Shown: piece after piece, positions 8,525 to 16,663 of the stretch
How the letters are laid out: each line of letters opens with the position of its first letter
Position numbering within the stretch: the first letter of the stretch is position 1
DNA from: Methanolobus sediminis
Lineage (GTDB): Archaea; Halobacteriota; Methanosarcinia; Methanosarcinales; Methanosarcinaceae
Direction: 5' to 3'
DNA: 64,000 nt
Assembly (NCBI RefSeq): GCF_031312595.1
Contig: NZ_CP133592.1
Coordinates: 186,001-250,000 of the forward strand
Translations under genes and position numbers: made by a program
Notes under the pieces: generated by a model
Databases searched by the model: none
The model's input: the letters and a program-made list of their open reading frames with translations, nothing else
Told to the model about the DNA's origin: nothing

Positions 8525-8575
8525 CCCTGCAGGAAAATCAAAACTTTTTAGTATCAGTCAGGAAAATAGCAAAGC

Positions 8576-9109
8576 ATGAGAATTCCCCAGAGGCTGGAAA
8601 CCGGTCGTCTCGTCATTCGAAGATACACGGAAGATGATCTGGAAGAGTTACATCAATTCCTGAATAATAAGGATGTTATCGGTTTAACCGACATGCCATC
8701 GAATACGAGTCAGGAAGAAACAGAAGCTTTTCTCCAAATGCTCCTAAAGTCATATTATAGCGAGGAACCAGTAGCTGCAATGGCGATCTGCCTGAAGGAA
8801 AACGGAAAGGTGATCGGTTCCTGTGGATTTGCTGCAGTAGAATTCTCAAAGAACACACAGATATATTATGCACTTAAACCGGATTTCAGGAACAATGGAT
8901 ATGCTACCGAAGCCATGGAAAAATTGATTGAATACATGATACTTGTTTTTGATATTGACAGGATCTGCATTTATTGTCCTCCTGATAATATTGCATCCAT
9001 GAACCTTGCAAAAAGAATCGGCATGGAACAGCATGGCACTATTCACGTAAAAAACATGGATTTCAAATATTTTTTACTGACACGGGAAATGTACCTTAAC
9101 AGTAATTAG
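8576..9109 (+). CDS. GNAT N-acetyltransferase (RimJ/RimL type)
   Basis: The 177-residue protein starts RIPQRLETGRLVIRRYTEDD, the usual opening of RimJ/RimL acetyltransferases. It then has VIGSCGFAAVEF, YYALKPDFRNNGYATEAM (acetyl-CoA pyrophosphate loop R/Q-x-x-G-x-A) and NIASMNLAKRIGM. It transfers acetyl from acetyl-CoA to an amine, commonly a protein N-terminus or small molecule. The substrate cannot be inferred. It starts 51 bases after the amidotransferase and may share its transcript. Confidence 0.85.
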   Translation: MRIPQRLETGRLVIRRYTEDDLEELHQFLNNKDVIGLTDMPSNTSQEETEAFLQMLLKSYYSEEPVAAMAICLKENGKVIGSCGFAAVEFSKNTQIYYALKPDFRNNGYATEAMEKLIEYMILVFDIDRICIYCPPDNIASMNLAKRIGMEQHGTIHVKNMDFKYFLLTREMYLNSN

Positions 9110-9223
9110 TGATACAAATCCTTTTTATTCCAGACGCTACACTATTGATGTGCAAGCATGCACAATACATAGGCGCTGCATATCAAAAACATTTTTATGC
9201 AATAAAAAAGCACCACGTAGTAT

Positions 9224-11356
9224 ATGTGGTTGGATATATTATTAAAGACTATATTAATTGTTGTTTTGATAACTACACCCATAGTTACAGCAGAATACAA
9301 CTATGAAGAAGTAAGAACGATAATCTACGAAGCCGGGGTAGAGGTAAAACCCGGTTTAACTGAAGATCTTGTATGGTATGTCGGAGATGAGGAGCATTCC
9401 GGAGTAGTGGGATTCTGGGAAAATGGTCGTCTGACAGCTGAAATGAAGACTCTGGATTACTGGGACACGGATGATCCGATGATCATGATGACAGGGGAAA
9501 CGACAGATCAGTTTGGTTTCACTATCAGTTATGCTTCATTCACAGCTCCAACTCCCGGAGGAGATCAGGTTTATGTAGACATTACGGGTTATGACATTCC
9601 TTTGTCTGAAATTGAGCCGGTAGCCGATTCTATTTTACTCAGACTTATAGAGGAATCAGCAGCAAGTGGAGCAATTTCAGTATCTGTGAATACAATATAC
9701 ATTGAATCAGAAATCTATGGTGAAGTCGTTGAAGCTATAAAAGATATCAGGCCCGGTTTCAATGATGACGGATACTGGTATGTTGGTGATGATGAACATG
9801 CAGGTGTAGTCGCCTATTCAGAACTGGTCCTGGGACCTGAAATGAAAAATCCAGATTACTGGAATATCAATGAACGAATGATGATGTCTGAAAATCCAGA
9901 CATGATAATAAGTAGTGATATTACGTTTGATGCCCCGACACCCTATGGAACCAGAGTTTATGTCACTGTTGATGGCTATAATGTTCCACTCTCGGAGATA
10001 CAGCCAGTAGCAGAGGTCATCTATAATACGCTTGTAGAGCGATCCTTTGAAAGTGGTGCTATTGGTGACGGAGTAGCAGGAGATACAGTCACACAGGATG
10101 CTTCCATAGGAACTTCAATTGGAGCTATAGAAAGCGATTCCCTGCAGGACACTATCCCTGATGATATTCCGACGGTTACAGATAATGGGGTCGAATCTGA
10201 TGAAGATTCTACAGATGATGATAATCTCGAAGACAAGCTTGCTGAGATAGATGAACTGTTTTCATTATATGATGAACTGTTAGAAAAAGGACTTCTCGAA
10301 TATGAAAAGGAAATGGATGTCGATTACATTGGAAAACAGGACATCGAAGATCTTCAGAACATCCAGATGAATTATATTCTTCCTGAGGAATTCGTAGAAT
10401 CAATACAGGAACAGGCTATAATCATCGACATGCTTAGGTCTGAAAGCTCCGAAGACATAGACAAACTTGATGAAATAGATACAGACGAAGAGCAAGATAT
10501 CGAGACTAATAGAGCTATTATCAAAGATGTTTTTGGAAATGATTTTAACTTTGATGCCGGAAGCTCTGTAAGTGTTGGAAGCGGACCGGAGTATGAAGGC
10601 AAGGAAAAGGTTGCTGAAAAACTCAGCGAGAACCTATACCTTGATGCACTGGACAATACCAGAAAGGAAAGCATGGAGAAGTTGAAGACCGGACACGAAG
10701 CAGCATCTTTCTTTTTGGATAGTTATGGAGACTCAAAAATAGCAAAGAACTTTGAGAAAATAGACAAGATCAACAGTTTCAAAGAAGAGATAGACAAGTA
10801 CTATGGTGCCTACAAGGACACAAAGAAGCTAAGTGAAATGAAAGGAGCTTCAGGCACATCTGCAAAAGCTCTGTATGCCCTTGCAAAAAGCGGCCAGGAG
10901 GTAGCAGATAAAATACCTGTGGTTGGTGACCTGATCAAAACAGAATTAGAAGCTGTTGAAAAGATAGTAATGGTTATTCCTGAACTTGATGATGCTATAA
11001 ACAGCGGTGCAAGACAGGGAGTTATAACAAATGGTCCGATCGGAACTTCCACACCTAATGCATTCCTGAGTTCTTACGGAAAAGTAACACAGACAGATGA
11101 TGGACCATCTTATTCTTTGCCTTATACCGATGAGAACGGAGAAGAGCATGAGATAAGTCCGGACCAATGGGTGAAGGTCACAACAAAGACCGGAACTTAT
11201 TACATACCAACAGATGAATGGGAGAATCCTATTGGCGATATTGCCCTGAAAGACTCTGGCAGCAGCTGGAAACCATGGAAATGGGATAACTGTCAGATTG
11301 TCAAGCGTAGCAATCCCGGAATAACCTACAATAACGGGGAGGAATACGACCTATGA
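9224..11356 (+). CDS. Large secreted protein with two N-terminal repeats and a coiled-coil region
   Basis: Residues 1-23 form a signal peptide (DILLKTILIVVLITTPIVTA). Two homologous modules of about 125 residues follow (about 30-155 and 165-290), each with WYVGD-EEH/DEHAGVV, a PEMK-x-x-DYW block, FDAPTPxGxxVYV and GYxxPLSEIxPVA. An acidic Asp/Glu-rich stretch comes at 300-340, then charged helical segments (DELFSLYDELLEKG, EKIDKINSFKEEIDKYY), and a C-terminal region with KVTTKTGTYYIPTDEWENP. I do not recognise the family. There is no C-terminal anchor or PGF tail, so it is released or held by its partner. The stop overlaps the next gene (ATGA), so the two products probably work together. Confidence 0.7.
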   Translation: MWLDILLKTILIVVLITTPIVTAEYNYEEVRTIIYEAGVEVKPGLTEDLVWYVGDEEHSGVVGFWENGRLTAEMKTLDYWDTDDPMIMMTGETTDQFGFTISYASFTAPTPGGDQVYVDITGYDIPLSEIEPVADSILLRLIEESAASGAISVSVNTIYIESEIYGEVVEAIKDIRPGFNDDGYWYVGDDEHAGVVAYSELVLGPEMKNPDYWNINERMMMSENPDMIISSDITFDAPTPYGTRVYVTVDGYNVPLSEIQPVAEVIYNTLVERSFESGAIGDGVAGDTVTQDASIGTSIGAIESDSLQDTIPDDIPTVTDNGVESDEDSTDDDNLEDKLAEIDELFSLYDELLEKGLLEYEKEMDVDYIGKQDIEDLQNIQMNYILPEEFVESIQEQAIIIDMLRSESSEDIDKLDEIDTDEEQDIETNRAIIKDVFGNDFNFDAGSSVSVGSGPEYEGKEKVAEKLSENLYLDALDNTRKESMEKLKTGHEAASFFLDSYGDSKIAKNFEKIDKINSFKEEIDKYYGAYKDTKKLSEMKGASGTSAKALYALAKSGQEVADKIPVVGDLIKTELEAVEKIVMVIPELDDAINSGARQGVITNGPIGTSTPNAFLSSYGKVTQTDDGPSYSLPYTDENGEEHEISPDQWVKVTTKTGTYYIPTDEWENPIGDIALKDSGSSWKPWKWDNCQIVKRSNPGITYNNGEEYDL

Positions 11357-11805
11357 AGAAAAGAACAATTGCAATTATAGGAATAGTATTGTTGTTCCTC
11401 CTGTTCTCAGGCGGGGACGATGACAGTTCGTCTAGTGCTGAATGGGATTCAATGGTATCAGACAGTTATGATGTTGACAGGGCCGCAAGCATGTCAATTT
11501 ATGAATCCCTTGCTTTCCAGGGAATTGATTATTCTGTAGTTGAAGTCACTGAAGAGCACGTACTTGTCAAATATGACCAGCCACCAGTAAAATCAGACAC
11601 AGATGCACTCTTTATCTGGTTCTATATCATGGGAGTTGCAGCTGAGACAGCGCCTGATACTGATGAGGTTATCATCGAGATGTATGATGGAACTGAAGAG
11701 CTGTATGAGGTTACTGTGCAGACATCAGACATTCAGGACTATCTGGATTCCTACACAACCCTTGATGAGTTCAAGACAAAGGTGAACGTCAGGGCAGTAA
11801 TGTAA
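11353..11805 (+). CDS. Small membrane-anchored extracytoplasmic protein
   Basis: The 150-residue protein has an N-terminal hydrophobic segment (TIAIIGIVLLFLLFSGG), then an Asp/Ser-rich linker and a soluble acidic domain. No lipobox cysteine is present, so the helix probably stays as an anchor. The start is set by GGGGAGGAA upstream and the 4-base overlap with the preceding secreted protein. Its family is not recognised. Cotranslation suggests a complex at the cell surface. Confidence 0.7.
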   Translation: MKKRTIAIIGIVLLFLLFSGGDDDSSSSAEWDSMVSDSYDVDRAASMSIYESLAFQGIDYSVVEVTEEHVLVKYDQPPVKSDTDALFIWFYIMGVAAETAPDTDEVIIEMYDGTEELYEVTVQTSDIQDYLDSYTTLDEFKTKVNVRAVM

Positions 11806-11814
11806 GCAAAAAAT

Positions 11815-11850
11815 GAAATGATGGATATAAACGGGGTTTTCCATCATTTC
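11815..11850 (+). terminator. Hairpin terminator
   Basis: GAAATGATGGA (11815-11825) pairs perfectly with TCCATCATTTC (11840-11850), and the T-rich TATTACATTTTATTC follows. It ends the secreted-protein operon. Confidence 0.6.
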
Positions 11851-12029
11851 TATTACATTTTATTCTTTTCTGCAAATGCAATATTAAAAAAGGAAACTGA
11901 TAAACTAATGCCTTAATGAAAACATCGAAACCTGTAGATTGTCAGTCTTACTGCTAAGTATGTAATTAAAATAATAAAATATAAATATATATATTAACTA
12001 ATGTATTTCTCATAGTTTAAGGTGTGAGA

Positions 12030-13328
12030 ATGATGAGGGTACAACAAGCTTGCAGATATGACTCTAAAAAGCCACTATTTTTTTTCATAATCGTTTCAAC
12101 AATACTTCTAAGCATCCTTACTTTTCCTGTATCTGCATCCTCAGTTGTAAGTATAGAGCAGACAACACAGGAAGTACAGGCTGGTGAGAATTTTGAGATA
12201 GAAATCATTATAACACCTTCCACCGCAGTTGCAGGTGCGCAGCTTGACCTGATTTTTGACAGTAGTATGGTAACAGTAAATAATGTTGAGGAAGGAGACT
12301 TCTTTGACAGGAATAATGCGATGTCTATTTTCATCCCGGGTACCGTTGATAACCAGCAGGGAATTGCCAGCGGACTATTTGCAGTCACTTTGGGACAGAC
12401 TGTGGTAGAATCTTCCGGAACCTTCGCACATATTACGTTAACAGCAGGTAACCAGTCAGGAGAAAGCACCATCATTCTCTCAAATGTAATATTAAGTGAT
12501 GCAAACGGGAATGCGATTCCCACTAGCATTGAAAATGCACAGGTCACTATTACAGGAAATTCAATAACAGGTTCCACAGAAGAAGCATCAGCAAGTTCAT
12601 CTGGCGGAGGAGGCGGTGGCGGTGGAGACACTGGAGAGAACACTGAAAACATCGAACTCAAGGAAGTCAACAAATTATACATCATAGGAAACACTGCTGT
12701 TACTTACACTTTTGATGAAAACAATAATCCGGTAAAAGCCATCAGTTATACTTCACTAAAAAGTGCTGGCTTTATCAGCAGTACAATTGAAGTCCTGAAA
12801 GATGTTTCTACAATGGTCCCTCAAAAACCTGATGGACTTATTTACAGAAATATGAATATCTGGATCGGAAACGCAGGATACGCAACTGAAAACAATATGG
12901 AAGATATGAAAATATCCTTTGCGGTGCCTAAAAGCTGGATTCAGGTCAATGGTGTTAAAACTACGGACATCCGCTTAAACCGCTACCATGATGAAAACTG
13001 GCAGGTGCTTGATACCAAAATTAACGGGGAGGATAATGATTTTTATTTTTTTGAAGCAAAAACTCCTGGGTTTTCTCCTTTTGCAATTACAGCAAATGTA
13101 ACAAGCAAAAATGTAACAGAAAACGAACAGGTCAATGCAGCTTCATCTTACGATGACAACGACCCTGACGGGCAAATTGAAGAGGTTGATGTAGAAGAAG
13201 TTTCAGATTCCACATCTACTTACATTAAAGAGAAAGCAAGTTCTGCAAAACTATCGCAAAATAGTATTTTATTAAGTTTTGTTTCAATATCATTTGTAGT
13301 TCTTCTTAGACATAGAGAAAAATTGTAA
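12030..13328 (+). CDS. Surface protein with cohesin-like and PGF-pre-PGF domains
   Basis: A signal peptide at residues 15-40 is followed by a cohesin-type beta domain at about 40-170 (VVSIEQTTQEVQAGENFEI, AGAQLDLIFDSSMVTV, SGTFAHITLTAG). A Ser/Gly linker (SSGGGGGGGG) leads to a PGF-pre-PGF domain at about 215-345 (SAGFISSTIEVLKDVS, ISFAVPKSWI, TPGFSPFAITA). The C-terminus is a hydrophobic helix ending RHREKL, but the canonical PGF before it is absent (KLSQNSILL). ATG 12030 is preferred over GTG 12024 because the GGTG ribosome site would overlap the latter. It is an S-layer-attached or cell-envelope protein, and the cohesin domain suggests binding to another surface protein. Confidence 0.75.
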   Translation: MMRVQQACRYDSKKPLFFFIIVSTILLSILTFPVSASSVVSIEQTTQEVQAGENFEIEIIITPSTAVAGAQLDLIFDSSMVTVNNVEEGDFFDRNNAMSIFIPGTVDNQQGIASGLFAVTLGQTVVESSGTFAHITLTAGNQSGESTIILSNVILSDANGNAIPTSIENAQVTITGNSITGSTEEASASSSGGGGGGGGDTGENTENIELKEVNKLYIIGNTAVTYTFDENNNPVKAISYTSLKSAGFISSTIEVLKDVSTMVPQKPDGLIYRNMNIWIGNAGYATENNMEDMKISFAVPKSWIQVNGVKTTDIRLNRYHDENWQVLDTKINGEDNDFYFFEAKTPGFSPFAITANVTSKNVTENEQVNAASSYDDNDPDGQIEEVDVEEVSDSTSTYIKEKASSAKLSQNSILLSFVSISFVVLLRHREKL

Positions 13329-13394
13329 TCTCAAAACACTCCTGAAAAAGAATAAATCCTCTCCGCACCATCTATAAGATAGAGAGGTTAGAGA

Positions 13395-13883
13395 ATGATA
13401 GGGATAATGTCAGACTCACATGACAACATGGATGCTATAAGGGCTGCTGTGGAATTATTCAATAAGAAGAAAGTAAAAACTGTTCTTCATGCCGGTGACA
13501 TAATTTCACCTTTTACGGCATCTGCTTTCAGCAAACTGGATGCCCAGCTGTTTTTTGTTTTCGGGAACAATGACGGTGACAGGTTACTCTTAAAACAGAA
13601 ATTCGATGAAATCGGTGCTGAGTGCTGTGGTGACTTTGGCGATCTGGAAATAGACGGGAAAAGAATTGCACTTATCCATGGAATATACGAACCACCGGTT
13701 GATGCCATGGCAGAATCAGGAGACTTTGACATAGTTGTCAGAGGGCATACGCATCACGCAGGTGTGACAAAAATTAACGAAACACTGCTTATAAATCCGG
13801 GCGAAACAGCCGGAGTACTCACCGGAAAAAGGACAGTTGCACTCCTTGACCCTGAACTTGGAGTGGAAATAGTAGAGATCTGA
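13395..13883 (+). CDS. YfcE/MJ0936-type phosphodiesterase
   Basis: This 162-residue calcineurin-like phosphoesterase has all metal motifs: SDSHDN (residues 6-11), HAGDII (33-38), GNNDGD (57-62), IHGIYE, and RGHTHHAG near 117. The size matches the MJ0936/YfcE family, which hydrolyses phosphodiesters with Mn or Ni. The physiological substrate is unknown. It converges with the DGC gene across a hairpin. Confidence 0.88.
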   Translation: MIGIMSDSHDNMDAIRAAVELFNKKKVKTVLHAGDIISPFTASAFSKLDAQLFFVFGNNDGDRLLLKQKFDEIGAECCGDFGDLEIDGKRIALIHGIYEPPVDAMAESGDFDIVVRGHTHHAGVTKINETLLINPGETAGVLTGKRTVALLDPELGVEIVEI

Positions 13884-13889
13884 TAAAGG

Positions 13890-13905
13890 GATGCTTTAAA
13901 GCATC
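13890..13905. terminator. Bidirectional hairpin between convergent genes
   Basis: GATGCTTTAAAGCATC is a perfect 16-bp palindrome in the 12-base gap and adjoining codons of two convergent genes. It can terminate in either direction, though T runs are weak. Confidence 0.45.
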
Positions 13906-14291
13906 TCCTTCACCTTTGACAGGACTTCCTCTACCTGTGCAGGGTCAAGGTCAAGTTCCTTGTTCTTTTTGATATCCATTTCAGTGAGCAGTATGTGTTT
14001 TCCTATTGGAATGCCTGCTTCATCCATGGTTGCCTTTGCACAATTGAGAGGACACCCATCGATAACAATAATAGATTCGCAACCTTCTGCAGATTTAACC
14101 AGACCGGAAACCTTGCCACCGACACCTACGGTGCACATCATGTTACCGACACCCTCCTTGTGTAATTCAACTGCAATAGCATTGCTTAACTGACCAACAT
14201 TGGATGCACCTGCGCATGGGAAGATTCCTATAATGGAAGCACCACATGAGCATTTTGCCTTCTCAGACATAGGTATTACTGTGTTATCCAT
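13896..14291 (-). CDS. DGC-domain putative zinc-binding protein
   Basis: The 131-residue protein has the DGC family pattern: CSCGASIIGIFPCAGASNVGQ near the N-terminus and VIDGCPLNCAKATMDEAG near residue 76, with conserved Cys pairs thought to bind zinc or iron. It commonly co-occurs with thioredoxin-like proteins and DUF318 permeases, as here. It starts inside the thioredoxin-like gene (16-base overlap) if ATG 14291 is used. ATG 14270 (MSEKAKCSCG) is an alternative that starts 6 bases past that gene's stop. Function is unproven. Confidence 0.8.
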   Translation of the reverse strand: MDNTVIPMSEKAKCSCGASIIGIFPCAGASNVGQLSNAIAVELHKEGVGNMMCTVGVGGKVSGLVKSAEGCESIIVIDGCPLNCAKATMDEAGIPIGKHILLTEMDIKKNKELDLDPAQVEEVLSKVKEML

Positions 14292-14518
14292 TCAATAACC
14301 TCGTCTACCTTTGGTACTCTGCCAACTATCTTCACATCGCCATCAACAACAACAGCAGGAGTTATGAGAACGCCGTATGCAATTATGTCATCCATGTTCT
14401 CGACCTTTACTATCTCAGCATCAACACCTGCCTTGGCAACTGCTTCTTCAACGAACCTCTTTGTCTTGTCGCATTTAGCGCAACCTGTACCCAATATTTC
14501 TATTTTCATATTATTCAT
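14276..14518 (-). CDS. Thioredoxin-like redox-active disulfide protein
   Basis: The 80-residue small thioredoxin fold has the active site GTGCAKCDKT (residues 8-17), a CxxC variant of the MTH895/redox-active disulfide protein 2 family, and the cis-proline segment LITPAVVVDGDV near 52. It transfers electrons to or from a thiol partner in the cytosol. The DUF318 permease, DGC protein and ferredoxin in the same run are the likely partners. This family recurs next to DUF318 permeases (established association), whose cargo may be a thiol-bound metalloid or sulfur species (inference). Confidence 0.85.
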   Translation of the reverse strand: MNNMKIEILGTGCAKCDKTKRFVEEAVAKAGVDAEIVKVENMDDIIAYGVLITPAVVVDGDVKIVGRVPKVDEVIEWITQ

Positions 14519-14537
14519 CTCTTTAACTCAAATCAAC

Positions 14538-14720
14538 TCAAGGGAACACTTTTATAGCGTCAAAATCACAGGCATGAACACAAGTCATGCAATATTTACA
14601 TGACTTCATCCCTGCCGGGAAACATATTCCATCCTTTAGCTCAAGGATACCGTTCTGGCACGCATCAACACATGATCCGCAGCCTGTACATTTTTTCTCA
14701 TAAACTGCAACAAATACCAT
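14538..14720 (-). CDS. Small [4Fe-4S] ferredoxin-like protein
   Basis: The 60-residue protein has CTGCGSCVDACQNG and CKYCMTCVHACDFDAI, two [4Fe-4S] motifs. The second, like the first, has Ala in place of the usual Pro after the fourth Cys spacing (DACQ, HACD), which is a small deviation from the classical CxxCxxCxxxCP. An additional stretch LKDGICFPAGMKSC lies between them. It is a probable electron carrier for the adjacent thioredoxin-like protein. Confidence 0.8.
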   Translation of the reverse strand: MVFVAVYEKKCTGCGSCVDACQNGILELKDGICFPAGMKSCKYCMTCVHACDFDAIKVFP

Positions 14721-14762
14721 CTGAATACTTCCTGTTATGTAATGATAACTGTAAAGAGAATG

Positions 14763-15452
14763 TCAGTACCCTCTCTTTAATATAGTTATCAGTTCCTCAG
14801 GGTGAGGCATAGATTCTTTAATATTGCGGCATGTTTTTTCAATATCATAATCAAGTCGGATAATTTCAGCTTCACCTGATGCAGTGTCAAACACTGCACA
14901 ACTGACTTTAGAGTCTCCATCCCTTGGCTGCCCTACTGAACCAGGATTTACTATCAACATATCCCTGAACTTTCTGACAAACGGCTGATGTGAATGACCA
15001 ATAAAAAGAACGTCGGTATCAATTCCACAGATCATTTCTTTAATTTCGTCATCGGGAGTTTCCGGTCTCATGTACTCATAATTTGACCTTGGGCTTCCAT
15101 GTGTGAAATAAAGTTTTAAGCCATTAATCTCCTTCTGGATGCTGAATGGGAGATGACGTAAAAAATCCATCTGCCTTTCAGATGTCACTTCCCATGTGTA
15201 ATCACGGGTTGCAACTGAAAGATGCTTGTACTTGTATCCGCAGCCACATTCTATACGTGAACCTACGGCAGCATCGTGATTTCCAAGAACGGTTTCGATA
15301 TTATTCTCCATGATAAAATCAATACACTCGGATGGAGAGGGACCGTAATCTGCAAGGTCACCAAGGCAAACTACCAGATCATGAGGAACAGACATTACGG
15401 CATCAAGAGCTTCCTTATTTCCGTGAATGTCTGATATAAGTAACATTTTCAT
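14763..15452 (-). CDS. Calcineurin-like metallophosphoesterase
   Basis: This 229-residue phosphoesterase has complete motifs: SDIHGN (residues 7-12), CLGDLADYGP near 30, ETVLGNHDAA near 54, YFTHGSPRS, and FIGHSHQPF near 150 with NPGSVGQPRDGD after it. It belongs to the YfcE-like/DUF2437 superfamily of archaeal phosphodiesterases. It sits between the permease and ferredoxin genes on the same strand, so it is probably cotranscribed. Its substrate is unknown. Confidence 0.85.
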   Translation of the reverse strand: MKMLLISDIHGNKEALDAVMSVPHDLVVCLGDLADYGPSPSECIDFIMENNIETVLGNHDAAVGSRIECGCGYKYKHLSVATRDYTWEVTSERQMDFLRHLPFSIQKEINGLKLYFTHGSPRSNYEYMRPETPDDEIKEMICGIDTDVLFIGHSHQPFVRKFRDMLIVNPGSVGQPRDGDSKVSCAVFDTASGEAEIIRLDYDIEKTCRNIKESMPHPEELITILKRGY

Positions 15453-15494
15453 CTTAGCACCAATCTTTTAGTTATAGTAATTGGGAATTATGTG

Positions 15495-16532
15495 TTAAAA
15501 AATATACATTCCAAACACGTATCCTGCTATTGCCGCTACTACAACTACCAGAGATATATAGGTCATTCCTTTCTGGAAACCCATAATCCTGTTTATTACT
15601 ATCATATTCGGAAGACTCAGTGCCGGGCCTGCAAGCAGCATTGACAGAGCAGGACCTTTTCCCATTCCAAGAATAGTAAGTGCACTTATGATAGGAACTT
15701 CTGTCAGTGTGGAGAAATACATAAGAGCTGCAGCAACTGAGGCAATTATGTAGGAACTTACGGTGCTGCCACCTACGTATTTCACAACATATTCTGCCGG
15801 GAGAAGCTCTACAATGATACCCGCAAAGAACACACCGATAAGCAGGAGCGGAGTTATCTGCTTTACAAGGAACCAGGTTTCTCCCATCCAGCTTTCGAGT
15901 TCATCCCTGTCAAACCATTTCAGAGATACATATACTGTAATAAGTATCAATGGGATTTCCACAAAGAGCATTGGATTCCATGTTGGCAGGATTTCCGGTG
16001 TTACAAGGATTGCAAGCAGCAAAAGGAAAAGCCAGACTGTATGAGCATGCTTTTCGTCACCGAATGTCTTGATGCCTTTTTTCTCGACATCCTTTCTTTC
16101 GTATAGGAAAGACATTACAAGACCGATGAAAACTGAAAGCAGAATTGCAATGACAGCTCTTGCAACACCAAGGTCGTATCCGAGTATCTTTGCAGTATAG
16201 ACAATTGCCAGTACATTGATGGCAGGAGCTGAGAACAGGAACGTGGTGGCCGGCCCAATTCCGGCGCCTCTCTTATATATACCTGCAAAAAGTGGCAGGA
16301 CCGTGCAACTACACACGGCAAGAAGACAACCGGAAATGGCGGCAACCGAATAGGAAACATATTTTGGTGCGTCGGCCCCGAAGAATTTCAGGACAGACTC
16401 TTTCGAGAAGAGTGAAGCTATCGCACCTGCCAGGAAAAAGGCAGGGATCAGACAAAGAAGTACGTGCAGTGCCAGATACTCCTTGACCGATGCAATACCA
16501 ATATAAGCGAGATCTATGATGTAAGAGGTCAT
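15495..16532 (-). CDS. DUF318-family permease (ArsP-like)
   Basis: The 345-residue permease has about 9-10 membrane helices and two homologous halves. DUF318 (PF03773) hallmarks include CSCTVLPLFAGIYKRGAGIGPATTFLFSAPAINVLA split over helices 3-4, and a second-half STLTEVPIISALTILGMGKGPALSML. Characterised relatives export trivalent organoarsenicals. The pair CSC-TVLP near residue 75 supplies the thiols expected for metalloid passage. The start at 16532 abuts a TTTCAA-N6-TTGAAA operator and the TATA box lies about 25 bases upstream, so the transcript is probably leaderless and metalloid- or redox-regulated. Downstream redox genes support such a role. Confidence 0.85.
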   Translation of the reverse strand: MTSYIIDLAYIGIASVKEYLALHVLLCLIPAFFLAGAIASLFSKESVLKFFGADAPKYVSYSVAAISGCLLAVCSCTVLPLFAGIYKRGAGIGPATTFLFSAPAINVLAIVYTAKILGYDLGVARAVIAILLSVFIGLVMSFLYERKDVEKKGIKTFGDEKHAHTVWLFLLLLAILVTPEILPTWNPMLFVEIPLILITVYVSLKWFDRDELESWMGETWFLVKQITPLLLIGVFFAGIIVELLPAEYVVKYVGGSTVSSYIIASVAAALMYFSTLTEVPIISALTILGMGKGPALSMLLAGPALSLPNMIVINRIMGFQKGMTYISLVVVVAAIAGYVFGMYIF

Positions 16533-16534
16533 TG

Positions 16535-16589
16535 TTTCAAAATATGTTGAAATGCTATTTATAGATTATGGTTTCAAATGTTTTTGAAA
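16535..16589. promoter_or_regulatory. Twin TTTCAA-N6-TTGAAA operators flanking a TATA box
   Basis: Two identical-pattern palindromes, TTTCAA-N6-TTGAAA, stand at 16535-16552 and 16572-16589, with centres 37 bases apart. Between them at 16555-16564 is CTATTTATAG, which reads CTATAAATAG on the minus strand and is the likely TATA box of the permease gene. The arrangement suits an ArsR/TrmB-type repressor that blocks TBP access. It also lies in front of the divergent methyltransferase gene. No regulator gene is adjacent. Confidence 0.65.
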
Positions 16590-16663
16590 TACAGTGCTGC
16601 AAAAAATTGCCATTCTAATCAGTAAACCATTAAAGGTATATGCAAAAAATACAATTGTGCACT

